Shown here in pieces: positions 1 to 7,000 of a stretch of 42,751 nt of DNA. The notes under the pieces were generated by a model. That model had not been told where the DNA came from. It worked only from the letters and a program-made list of their open reading frames with translations, and searched no databases. The DNA comes from SLQH01 sp964612995 (GTDB taxonomy: Bacteria > Planctomycetota > UBA11346), in NCBI GenBank assembly GCA_964612995.1, contig CAZTGE010000018.1:1-42751 (forward strand), read 5' to 3'. The position numbers and the translations under genes are program-made. Position 1 is the stretch's first letter, and each line of letters starts with the position of its first letter.

Positions 1-42
1 CCCCTGGAAAAGTGCGCATGGTCATGCGCACTTTTCCAGGGG
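1..42. repeat. Perfect 20-bp inverted repeat at the window edge
   Basis: Bases 1-20 are the exact reverse complement of bases 23-42, separated by only two bases (GT). The outer arm begins CCCCTGGAAAAGTGCGCATG. It lies inside the minus-strand reading frame that runs off the window, so half of it is coding. A two-base loop and perfect arms exactly at a sequence end are more typical of a fold-back chimera or contig-end artefact than of a biological hairpin, but a real hairpin cannot be excluded. Confidence 0.85.
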
Positions 43-1237
43 AATGGAATACGCAGCCCTCCCGCTTGGCCAGCGCGAGCATGTCAGGGCATTCGCGCGC
101 CATCGGCATGTCGGTGAAATCATCGGACGGGGAGAAGATGCAGAAATCGCCCTTCGGTTCGCTGGTCGCGAAACTGGGCGAATACTCGGCCGCGAGCATG
201 GTCACGAAGCGGCCGGGTTGGTGATAGCGCGCGGTGGTCTCGGCGATCTCCTGGCCGAGCAGCGAATAGTCGGTGCCGTGCTTGTACTGGGGGAAGGTGT
301 CGAAGGCCTCGTTGTTGTTGAGGTGTTCGCTGATCGAGAACACGTCGAGGAAGCTGCGGTCGCGCGCGAAGCGGAAGTTCTCTTCGATGCTGTCGCAGCC
401 ATCGGCCCACATGGTATGGCAGTGGCCGTCGCCCCAGGCGATGCGCGGCGCATCGGCGCTGACGTGGCAGGCGTTGCTCAGGCCCTCACGCAGGCCTGGT
501 GCCCGCAGGCGCAGGCGATAGACACCCGGGGCCGGGGGCTGCAGGTCGGTGAACTCGTGGGTGCCGCAGGCGGAGAAGCGGAAGCTGCGCTCGCTGCCCG
601 GTACGGCCTCGCCCGCGGCGTCGATCAGCTCGGCCTGCACCGGTTTGCTGTAGGCGGCGCCGATATTGCAGTTGCGGTCCTCGACCCGGCATCGGCAGCG
701 TAGCGCTTCGTCGGGCCGGGCCACCGATGGCACCACGGCGTTGAGCTGCGCGGCGGTATCGCAGACCACGCTGATGACCAGCGGCGGCCAGTAACGGTAG
801 TATTCACCGGTGGCCTCGTGGTCGACGCGCCACGAGATCGGCGCGCGCGAATAGGTCCGGGCCAGCGCGTAGCAGGGGTGCGCGGCGGTGCCGTAGCGTA
901 CGCGGACCTCCTGTCCGGGCTCCAGGCCCTGCGGCAGGCGGATGGTGGCCCAGGCGAGCTCCTTCCAGTCGCGCGGTGGCGGTTCGAGCTCGCAGGCGAT
1001 ATCGCCGCTGACTGCGACGTAGCTCATGCCGTGAGGGTCGTCTTGCTGCAAGCCGAGGGCGAGCCAGATCCGTGGCACCTCGCAATAGAGCTTGAGGCCG
1101 CCGCCTGGGGCCACGCTGCGATGGCCGCAGCGGAAGCGGAACTCCCAGATGCCGGCCTCAGCGGCCGTCACCTCCACGCGCCGACCGCAGCGGCCGGCGA
1201 AGCTGATGTCGTATGCGGGCATTGCGTGTTGGCCCAT
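1..1237 (-). CDS. DUF3604/PHP-like metal-dependent hydrolase (partial, 3' end missing)
   Basis: This minus-strand frame is open from an ATG at 1237-1235 to the window edge (about 412 codons). It is preceded by GGAAG, 8 bases before the start. The first ~260 residues look like beta-rich Ig-like segments. After them comes a PHP-type metal-site motif, GDGHCHTMWADG, then FARDRSFLDVFSISEH, comparable to the HxHTxxSDG and TDH motifs of PHP/DUF3604 proteins. A further segment with AAEYSP would correspond to the next metal-binding region. DUF3604 proteins are poorly characterised putative metallohydrolases often found with carbohydrate-catabolic genes. The last ~7 codons overlap the fold-back palindrome at 1-42 and may be artefactual. 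It is divergent from the AraC regulator at 1441, which is a plausible regulator of it. Family assignment is moderate; the substrate is unknown. Confidence 0.6.
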   Translation of the reverse strand, partial: MGQHAMPAYDISFAGRCGRRVEVTAAEAGIWEFRFRCGHRSVAPGGGLKLYCEVPRIWLALGLQQDDPHGMSYVAVSGDIACELEPPPRDWKELAWATIRLPQGLEPGQEVRVRYGTAAHPCYALARTYSRAPISWRVDHEATGEYYRYWPPLVISVVCDTAAQLNAVVPSVARPDEALRCRCRVEDRNCNIGAAYSKPVQAELIDAAGEAVPGSERSFRFSACGTHEFTDLQPPAPGVYRLRLRAPGLREGLSNACHVSADAPRIAWGDGHCHTMWADGCDSIEENFRFARDRSFLDVFSISEHLNNNEAFDTFPQYKHGTDYSLLGQEIAETTARYHQPGRFVTMLAAEYSPSFATSEPKGDFCIFSPSDDFTDMPMARECPDMLALAKREGCVFHSPGKVRMTMRTFPG

Positions 1238-1347
1238 GGTGCGTCTTCCATCTGATTGCCTCGGGCCCAATATGCCGGACGCGGCGGCTGTGACCATCGC
1301 AGGGCTTGATCCCGCCATGGCAGAAATTGATCTTTCTTGCGACTTCC

Positions 1348-1374
1348 CTCACAGGGGACAGCACCCCCTGTGAG
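1348..1374. promoter_or_regulatory. 10-bp inverted repeat between divergent genes
   Basis: CTCACAGGGG at 1348-1357 and CCCCTGTGAG at 1365-1374 are perfect reverse complements with a 7-base spacer. The repeat lies in the ~200-bp region between the minus-strand DUF3604-like gene (start 1237) and the plus-strand AraC gene (start 1441). That location suits an operator; there is no U-tract to suggest a terminator. AraC proteins more often bind direct repeats, so the cognate protein is uncertain. Confidence 0.45.
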
Positions 1375-1440
1375 TCAAGCCTCAGCAAAGCAGCGAAAGA
1401 GGCTGGTCGGGTGGGGCGCGGTTGGCAGGATGGGCGCAGC

Positions 1441-2295
1441 ATGACCGATATTGATGTCTCCCGGCTCGATGTGCCCTTGCGCAGCTACGACATTCGCGCG
1501 CGTGCCGAGCACCATCTGCCGTTGTTCGGCGATCCCGGGCGGATGGGCGTGCGGCGGGTGGCGCGCGAACAGTGGGGCCCGGGCTTCGCCTTCCGCGTCG
1601 CCTGGCACCCGGCCCAGGTGATCGGCTGCATCCATCACGGCGGCGGCATCATGCTCGACGATCGCAAACGGGTGGTCCGCCTCACGGCCGGCACGGCGAT
1701 CGCTCTTGGCGGCGGGGCGCATCGCAGCATCGCCGCGGGGCCGTCGGGCATGCTGGTCTCGCTCGCGGTCTGCGCGCCGGGGATGGCCGCCGAGCGGGTG
1801 CGGCGTTTCTGGGGTGCGACCAACTGCGCCATTGTCCCGGAATCCGGACGCCGCGTCGACCACCTGTTCGCGCTGATGCACGCCGCTGCGCGCAGGCGCT
1901 CGGCCCAGGCCCAGGACATCTGCCGCCACTACATCGAGATCATCCTGCGCAGCCTCGCCCCGCCGACGGTCTGCCCCGACCAGCGCGCGCGCGCCACTTT
2001 CCGACGTTGCCTCGAACTCGCCGAGGACGGTCAGCGCAGCCCCGCTGCGATCGCAGCGGCTGCGGGCATCGGTGTCGCCCATCTCTGCCGCTTGTTCCGC
2101 CGTTTCGCCGGCATCACCCCCGGCGCCTATCGCGACCGCCGCCGTGCGGCCTTGGCCGAGGATCTGCTCGCGGACACCGATCTGGGTCTGGGGGCGATCG
2201 CCGAGCGACTCGGGTATGCCGATGCCTTCGCCTTCTCGCGTGCGTTCAAGCGCGTCACCGGTCAGGCGCCGAGCCACTGGCGTCAGCGGCGGTGA
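1441..2295 (+). CDS. AraC-family transcriptional regulator
   Basis: A 284-residue protein. The N-terminal ~170 residues look like the cupin-like sensor domain of AraC proteins (for example GCIHHGGGIMLDD and TAGTAIALGGGAHRSI). The C-terminal ~100 residues hold the two helix-turn-helix units: first around SPAAIAAAAGIGVAHLCRLF, then the family signature region around IAERLGYADAFAFSRAFKR, ending TGQAPSHWRQRR. The ATG at 1441 is preferred over the upstream in-frame start at 1306 because homology begins after it and AGGATGGGC lies just upstream. It diverges from the DUF3604-like gene, and the intervening palindrome at 1348-1374 may be a shared control site. The ligand is unknown; many PVC AraC proteins control sugar-degradation genes. 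Confidence 0.88.
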   Translation: MTDIDVSRLDVPLRSYDIRARAEHHLPLFGDPGRMGVRRVAREQWGPGFAFRVAWHPAQVIGCIHHGGGIMLDDRKRVVRLTAGTAIALGGGAHRSIAAGPSGMLVSLAVCAPGMAAERVRRFWGATNCAIVPESGRRVDHLFALMHAAARRRSAQAQDICRHYIEIILRSLAPPTVCPDQRARATFRRCLELAEDGQRSPAAIAAAAGIGVAHLCRLFRRFAGITPGAYRDRRRAALAEDLLADTDLGLGAIAERLGYADAFAFSRAFKRVTGQAPSHWRQRR

Positions 2296-2562
2296 CGGCC
2301 GTTGCGAGCACCGCCGCGCAATGCGGGCAGTCGCCGTCGGCCGGACAGGCTGCGGCGTGGGCGGCCCAGTTTCCGGGGAACCGGGTGTTGTCGAGGATCG
2401 CGTCGCCGAGCACATGACCGAGGCCGGGCTCGAGCAGATCGAGCAGGTTGCCGCGATGGCGGCCGGCGGTGTAGGCGCGGATGACCTGGAAGGGCCGTGG
2501 ATGAGAACGGGTGGCGAGTTTGATCCGGCCTGCGAGTCCGGCGTGGTGGTGGAGATCCTCCG
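2255..2562 (-). pseudogene. C-terminal fragment of an unrecognised Cys-containing protein
   Basis: The minus-strand frame ending at the TGA at 2255-2257 encodes a protein-like stretch with no start codon of its own. It reads EDLHHHAGLAGRIKLATRSH, then FQVIRAYTAGRHRGNLLDLL, an LDNTRFPGNW segment and the tail motif CPADGDCPHC. The pattern resembles C-termini of U32-peptidase/radical-SAM-like proteins, though I cannot name the family. The protein-like character stops at about 2560, where the plus-strand IclR fragment begins. The end also overlaps the 3' end of the AraC gene on the opposite strand. It is interpreted as the surviving 3' end of a gene cut by a rearrangement or a misassembly. Confidence 0.45.
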
Positions 2563-2897
2563 GCCAGGTCCTGCTCGCCGCCGCGCCGGACGGGGTGCGC
2601 GAACGCCTGCTCGATCGCCTCGACCTGCGCGCCTACGGCCCCCGCGCGCCGCTGGATCGCGATGCGGTCGAGCGGACCTTGCAGCGGGTTCGGCACGAGC
2701 AGGCCGCCTGCTGCCACGATATCCACGCCGCGGGGATCAGCGCGCTGGCCGTGCCGGTGGTCGATGGCGCGGGTGCCTGGATCGCCGCTCTCGGCTGCGC
2801 CCTGCCGACCAGCCGCTCCACCCGGCAGCACGACCGGGAGCTGTTGGAGCTGCTGCGTGAGGCCGCTGCGCGTATAGCAGACAGCTGGGGCTGCTGA
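2511..2897 (+). pseudogene. IclR-family effector-domain fragment (HTH domain missing)
   Basis: From about 2562 this frame matches the C-terminal half of IclR regulators: GQVLLAAAPDGVRERLLDRL, then RTLQRVRHEQAACCHDIHAA, GISALAVPVVDGAGAWIAAL and the terminal helix ending AAARIADSWGC. IclR proteins are normally ~250 residues with an N-terminal winged helix. Here only ~110 residues of the ligand-binding domain remain, and the ~17 codons between the GTG at 2511 and 2562 do not look like IclR sequence. No HTH is found in any frame upstream. It is very probably non-functional as a repressor. It converges on the HDOD gene (7 bases apart). Confidence 0.6.
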
Positions 2898-2903
2898 GCG
2901 CCT

Positions 2904-3767
2904 TCAGCCCGCGAGCACGCCCTCGTACATCTCGAGTTCCTCGATCTGGTCGAAGAAGCTGGCGACCGCGCGTTCGAGGTCGGCGATGCGTAGGCCGAGC
3001 CGGTCGAGGGCGAGGTCGCAGAGCGGCTCGACGAAGGGAGCCGCGCCGACGGTGAAGCCGCAGCCACGGACCAGGCCCCGGGCGACGTGGACCAGACAGA
3101 CCACCGGCAGCTGGTCGCCGGCACGCTCTGGTCTGGCGTGATGACGGATGCAGGCGGTGACCGGTTCGGGCAGGCACCAGTTCTTGGCCAACAGCGCGCC
3201 GAGGCCGCCCGGGTGCAGCCCGAGCTGCTTGCGCAGTGCGCCGGAGAAGTCGAGATCCTCGCGCGCGCGGACGGCCTCGCCGGCATCGTGGTACTGATGC
3301 GGAAAGCGGATGCAGGCGAGGATCGCGCCGAGGTCATGGAGCAGGCCGCAGAGGTGGAGCGTCTCCACGCTCGGGCGGTGCTTCTCGTCTTTGAGGCACT
3401 GCGCCGCGAGGATTCCGGTCATGGTGCCGCAGGCGTTGGCCGCGGCCCAGTGCGCGGCGAGTTCGCGGCGCTGGGCCTCGGGCGCGGGCAGCAGTTCGGT
3501 GAGCAGGCCGTGGACCATCGACAGACCGAGGTAGACCACCGCGCTGCTCAGCTGCGTCAGCGGCGGCTGACCGGGGGCGGCGGCGGCGTTGGCCCGGCTG
3601 AGCACCAGCGCGGCGATGATCGGATCGGTGGCCAGCACCCCGGCGAGCAGCTGCGGCGAGCAGGCGGGATCGCCGACCATGTCGACCACCCGGCGCACGG
3701 TGGCGGGGAAGGTCATCGGGGGCGCGCTGAGCACCGCCGTGGCCAGGGTCGGCAGGGGCAGGCTCAC
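2904..3767 (-). CDS. HDOD-domain protein
   Basis: A 287-residue protein starting at a GTG (3767-3765) whose last bases overlap the TGA of the upstream gene (GTGA), indicating translational coupling. HDOD hallmarks are LPTLATAVLSAPP at the start, DPIIAALVLSRAN, the helical segment LSSAVVYLGLSMVHGLL, and LHLCGLLHDLGAILACIRFP, which keeps the HD-like dipeptide of HDOD/HD folds. HDOD proteins are non-catalytic relatives of HD-GYP phosphodiesterases, used as signalling or scaffold proteins, often in motility or stress pathways. Sitting immediately upstream of, and divergent from, flagellar export genes fits a signalling role, but that link is inference. Confidence 0.8.
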   Translation of the reverse strand: MSLPLPTLATAVLSAPPMTFPATVRRVVDMVGDPACSPQLLAGVLATDPIIAALVLSRANAAAAPGQPPLTQLSSAVVYLGLSMVHGLLTELLPAPEAQRRELAAHWAAANACGTMTGILAAQCLKDEKHRPSVETLHLCGLLHDLGAILACIRFPHQYHDAGEAVRAREDLDFSGALRKQLGLHPGGLGALLAKNWCLPEPVTACIRHHARPERAGDQLPVVCLVHVARGLVRGCGFTVGAAPFVEPLCDLALDRLGLRIADLERAVASFFDQIEELEMYEGVLAG

Positions 3768-4081
3768 TTGCGACGCCCCATCTCGAGTTCGATCGCACGC
3801 TCGAGCATGCCCATCAGCGGCAGATAGCGGACGCGTTCGAAGCGGGCGTGCAGGGCTTCGACGCGGTGGGCGAAGGGGATGGCGCTGCGTACCGGGACCG
3901 GGGTGCCGCGGACGTGGATGCGCTTGATCCCGCGCAGGGTCAGCTTGCGGATGAGATAGGCGTTGAGCGTGGTGCCGGCTCCACACAGGCGCACTCCATC
4001 GGGGTCGCTCACCGGTCGCGCGAGGACCATGTCCGGCCGGGCCTGGGTGATGAGGATGCGTTGTTCGCTGTCGGTGGCCAT
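3764..4081 (-). CDS. Small protein resembling the N-terminal domain of HD-GYP/HDOD proteins
   Basis: A 105-residue protein that contains ILITQARPDMVLARPVSDPD, then LCGAGTTLNAYLIRKLTLRG and IKRIHVRGTPVPV. This matches the short 'LxPGMVLAxxVxDxxGxxLLxxGxxLtxxxixxLxxxGIxxv' beta-rich module commonly found fused to HD-GYP or HDOD domains. Here the module is a separate gene, overlapping the HDOD gene by four bases, so the pair may be a split two-domain protein. The remaining 40 residues, ending LERAIELEMGRRK, are charged and helical. It diverges from fliO with 173 bp between. Confidence 0.6.
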   Translation of the reverse strand: MATDSEQRILITQARPDMVLARPVSDPDGVRLCGAGTTLNAYLIRKLTLRGIKRIHVRGTPVPVRSAIPFAHRVEALHARFERVRYLPLMGMLERAIELEMGRRK

Positions 4082-4173
4082 GGTCGCAGGTGATCATTCG
4101 TCGGGCATGGCGCGGAATCAAGCACGCTTGCCGATCCGCGGCCGAGCCACGCACGCCGCGTGCCCGAACAGCC

Positions 4174-4190
4174 TTGGCACGCCGGGTGCA
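4174..4190 (+). promoter_or_regulatory. Putative sigma-54 (RpoN) promoter of fliOPQR
   Basis: TTGGCACGCCGGGTGCA matches the -24/-12 consensus (TGGCACG-N4-TTGCA) with one mismatch (G for the first T of the -12 element). The GG at 4176-4177 and GC at 4188-4189 are exactly 12 bases apart. A transcript would begin near 4200, about 55 bases before fliO. Sigma-54 control of flagellar structural genes is well established in several bacterial groups. Confidence 0.5.
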
Positions 4191-4254
4191 CCGTCGCCGA
4201 TGTCGGCGGCCCTGGTCGTCAGCCTGTCGTGGTTCTTGCCGGAGGATGTTGTGT

Positions 4255-4869
4255 ATGTCGACGCGCTCGCTGCAGATCGTGCTCGCCTGCCTGCTCGCGC
4301 TGTTCTCGCTCGGTGTGGCCCCGGTGATGGCCGGCGCAACGACAGCCGAGGATGCCGCCGCGCAGGCCGAGCTGCTGCCCGACGAGGAGGACTACGCGGC
4401 GGTCGGCGAGTCGGCCGACCCGGTGCAGCTCGGCGGCGAGGGCGATGTCGGCGCCGCGCTGGGTCAGTTGCTGGTCGCGCTGCTGCTGGTCGCGGCCTGT
4501 GCGCTCGGTCTGGCCTGGGTGGTCAAGCGCCTCGGCGGGGCGCGGCGGATCCTCAATCAGCAGGGGCGGCATCTGAGCGTGATCGAGACGGTCTCGCTCG
4601 GGCTCAAGCGTTCGGTCTCGTTGGTCCGGGTCGGCGACACGGTGCTGGTGCTCGGTCAGAGCGAGCAGCAGGTGACCACCCTGGCCACGCTCGAGGCCGG
4701 CGCCGTGCTCGGTGCCGGTGCCGGTACCGGTACCGGCACCGCCGCGCCGGGTGCCAGCACCGCGTCGGCAACCCAGCGCGAGACGTCGGGCGGGGTGCCC
4801 GGCGATGAAGCTGCGGTGGCCTCGTTCCAGGATCGCTTGCGCTCGCTGCTGGGCGGGAAGCGGCCGTGA
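4255..4869 (+). CDS. fliO: Flagellar biosynthesis protein FliO
   Basis: A 204-residue small membrane protein of the flagellar type III export apparatus, needed for stability and assembly of the FliP pore. The ATG at 4255 has GGAGG nine bases upstream. It has an N-terminal signal-like segment (IVLACLLALFSLGVAPVMAG), an acidic periplasmic stretch, and a single TM segment around residues 65-88 (LGQLLVALLLVAACALGLAW). Then comes the FliO cytoplasmic domain with GRHLSVIETVSLGLKRSVSL and VRVGDTVLVLGQSEQQVTTL. A Gly/Thr-rich low-complexity linker (about 4710-4760) built from GTGCCG/GTACCG units precedes the C-terminal helix. Its stop overlaps the fliP start (TGATG), as in a flagellar operon. Confidence 0.85.
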   Translation: MSTRSLQIVLACLLALFSLGVAPVMAGATTAEDAAAQAELLPDEEDYAAVGESADPVQLGGEGDVGAALGQLLVALLLVAACALGLAWVVKRLGGARRILNQQGRHLSVIETVSLGLKRSVSLVRVGDTVLVLGQSEQQVTTLATLEAGAVLGAGAGTGTGTAAPGASTASATQRETSGGVPGDEAAVASFQDRLRSLLGGKRP

Positions 4870-5774
4870 TGCGTGGGTGCGCCGCTGTGTGTCTGCGTCC
4901 GCTCGTCTGCCTGCTGCTGCTGGTGGCGGGTGGTCCGACGGCCGTGGCCGCGGTCACGCCACCGGCGCCGGTGACGCCGGTGCCCAGCGATGGCGGTGAC
5001 CTGATCCTGCCCGGGCGCAGCGCGGGACGCAGCCGGGCCGAACCGATCGGCCCCACAGGCGAGGATCCGACGCTCGCTCTCCCGGGGCCAGACATGCGCG
5101 AAGGCGGGGCCTTGCAGCTGACCCTGTCCAGCGGCGAGGAGTCGCAGGGCTACAGCAACGTGATCAAGATCATGTTGCTGATCACCGTGCTCGCGGTCGC
5201 ACCGGGTTTCCTGGTGATGATGACCAGCTTCACCCGCATTGTCATCGTGCTCGGCTTCGTGCGCAAGGCACTCGGCACCCAGACCCTGCCGCCGAACCAG
5301 ATCGTGCTCGGTCTGTCGCTGTTCCTGTCGCTGTTCGTGATGGCGCCGACCTTCGAGCGGATCCACAGCGAGGCCCTGGAGCCCTACCTCGACGGCGAGC
5401 TGACCGAGGAACAGGCCTTCGACCGCGCCGGCACGGGGATCAAGGAGTTCATGGGGCGCCACACGCGCAAGCGCGACCTGGCCCTGTTCATCCACATCGC
5501 CGGTGGGCAACGCCCGCGCAGTCTCGCGGACGTGCCGCTGACCACGCTGGTCCCGGCCTTCATCACCTCCGAGCTGAAGACCGCCTTCCAGATGGGCTTC
5601 GTGCTGTTCGTGCCCTTCCTGCTGATCGACCTGATCGTGGCGGGGGTGCTGATGGCCCTGGGGATGATGATGCTGCCGCCGATCATCATCTCGCTGCCAT
5701 TCAAGATCCTGCTGTTCGTGATCGTGGACGGCTGGGCGCTGTTGGTGCAGAGCCTGGCCGCGAGCTACGCCTGA
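4869..5774 (+). CDS. fliP: Flagellar biosynthesis protein FliP
   Basis: A 301-residue core pore subunit of the flagellar type III export gate in the inner membrane. It has an N-terminal signal peptide (LVCLLLLVAGGPTAVAAV) and a periplasmic stretch, then the conserved FliP core: PGFLVMMTSFTRIVIVLGFV, RKALGTQTLPPNQIVLGLSL, a periplasmic loop with FERIHSEALEPYLDGELT, VPAFITSELKTAFQMGFVLF and the terminal hydrophobic pair ending SLAASYA. The ATG at 4869 overlaps the fliO stop. A GTG three bases upstream would add one residue. Confidence 0.95.
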   Translation: MRGCAAVCLRPLVCLLLLVAGGPTAVAAVTPPAPVTPVPSDGGDLILPGRSAGRSRAEPIGPTGEDPTLALPGPDMREGGALQLTLSSGEESQGYSNVIKIMLLITVLAVAPGFLVMMTSFTRIVIVLGFVRKALGTQTLPPNQIVLGLSLFLSLFVMAPTFERIHSEALEPYLDGELTEEQAFDRAGTGIKEFMGRHTRKRDLALFIHIAGGQRPRSLADVPLTTLVPAFITSELKTAFQMGFVLFVPFLLIDLIVAGVLMALGMMMLPPIIISLPFKILLFVIVDGWALLVQSLAASYA

Positions 5775-5787
5775 GAGGGAGGCCCCG

Positions 5788-6060
5788 ATGACCGCCGATA
5801 CCCTGGTCGAGATCCTGCGTGAGGGCCTGTTCACCGCGTTGATGGTGATGTTGCCGCCGTTGCTGACCGCCCTGGCCCTGGGTCTGGGGGTGGGCCTGCT
5901 GCAGGCGATCACCTCGATCCAGGAGGCCACGCTGAGCTTCGTGCCCAAGATCCTCGGCATCGGCGTGGTCATGGTCATGCTCGGGCCGTGGATGCTGCGG
6001 ATGGTGGTCGCCTTCAGCACCGATCTGTTCGAACGCCTGGCGAGCATCGGCACCGCCTGA
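5788..6060 (+). CDS. fliQ: Flagellar biosynthesis protein FliQ
   Basis: A 90-residue, two-TM export-gate subunit of the usual family length. It shows the conserved pattern LREGLFTALMVMLPPLLTAL, GVGLLQAITSIQEATLSFVP, PKILGIGVVMVMLGPWMLR. GAGAGGGAGGC precedes the ATG. It is 13 bases after fliP and 6 bases before fliR, so it is co-transcribed. Confidence 0.95.
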   Translation: MTADTLVEILREGLFTALMVMLPPLLTALALGLGVGLLQAITSIQEATLSFVPKILGIGVVMVMLGPWMLRMVVAFSTDLFERLASIGTA

Positions 6061-6066
6061 ACGGTC

Positions 6067-6843
6067 ATGGGCGCGCAGCTGATCGCACTCACGCAGCAGG
6101 TCGCCCCGGGGCTGCTGGTCTTCGCCCGCGTCGCCGGGGTGTTCCTCGCCGCGCCGGTGGTCGGCGGCACCTGGGCGCCGGCGCGGATCAAGGCGCTGCT
6201 CGCCTTCGCCATCACCCTGGTCATCGCTCCTGGGCTGGACCTCGCGCCCGGGATCGCCGGGGGGGCCACCTACATGCTGGCCCTGGGCTCGGAGCTGCTC
6301 ATCGGGCTGATGCTCGGCTTCTTCTTCAATCTGTTCATCGAGGCGGTGCGCTTCGGCGGGGATCTGATCGGGCGTCAGGCCGGCTTCGCCGCGGCCGAGC
6401 TGTTCGACCCGAACGCCGGCGGGATGACCGGTCCGCTGGGCAGCCTGCTCCATCTGGCGACGGTGCTGCTGTTCCTCGCCATCGACGGCCACCATCAGGT
6501 CTTCCTCGCGCTACAGCATTCCTACGCGCTGGTCGCGGGTGGCGCGATGCCGCGGACCGAGCCGATCGGGCCGGCGGTGGCCCTGGGGGCGAACCAGGTG
6601 TTCGTGATCGCGGTCTCGCTCGCCTTCCCCTTGATGATCGCGGTGATGGCGATCACGGTGGCCGACGGGATCATCGCCCGCGCCATCCCGCAGATCAATC
6701 TGCTGATGATCACCTTCATCAACAAGATCCTGGTCACGGTGTTCCTGCTCTATGTCGGCATGCCGGCGGTGGTCACCTTTCTCGGGCTGGTCCTGCGCAT
6801 GGCCCGTGGTTTCACCTTCGAATTCCTGCGCGCGCTCAGCTGA
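6067..6843 (+). CDS. fliR: Flagellar biosynthesis protein FliR
   Basis: A 258-residue multi-pass protein that completes the FliPQR gate. Typical features are RVAGVFLAAPVVGGTWAPAR near the N-terminus, LGSELLIGLMLGFFFNLFIE, AVRFGGDLIGRQAGFAAAEL, and MITFINKILVTVFLLYVGMP towards the end. In many bacteria fliR is followed by flhB and flhA. Here the operon stops and an unrelated DUF349 gene follows after ~157 bp with no recognisable gene in between. Confidence 0.95.
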   Translation: MGAQLIALTQQVAPGLLVFARVAGVFLAAPVVGGTWAPARIKALLAFAITLVIAPGLDLAPGIAGGATYMLALGSELLIGLMLGFFFNLFIEAVRFGGDLIGRQAGFAAAELFDPNAGGMTGPLGSLLHLATVLLFLAIDGHHQVFLALQHSYALVAGGAMPRTEPIGPAVALGANQVFVIAVSLAFPLMIAVMAITVADGIIARAIPQINLLMITFINKILVTVFLLYVGMPAVVTFLGLVLRMARGFTFEFLRALS

Positions 6844-7000
6844 ACCGCCGGGCGGCAGGGGGACGCCCCTGCGAGCGTCGCGGTCGTAGGCCTTGATATC
6901 CCCTGCGGTTGATGAATCTGGGCCCGCGCGCCGGGCGATCGGTGCCGCGAAATCCGCGGTGCGATGCGTCGGGCCGCAGCGATGTGCGAAGGAGGCTGGC

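Noticed and set aside
44..703. Plus-strand 219-codon frame at the window start
   Set aside because: It lies entirely opposite the DUF3604-like reading frame and has shadow-like Ala/Gly/Val-rich composition with no motif.
4711..4745. GTGCCG/GTACCG short repeats in fliO as a phase-variation tract
   Set aside because: The units are hexamers, so gain or loss keeps the frame. They fit a flexible low-complexity linker.
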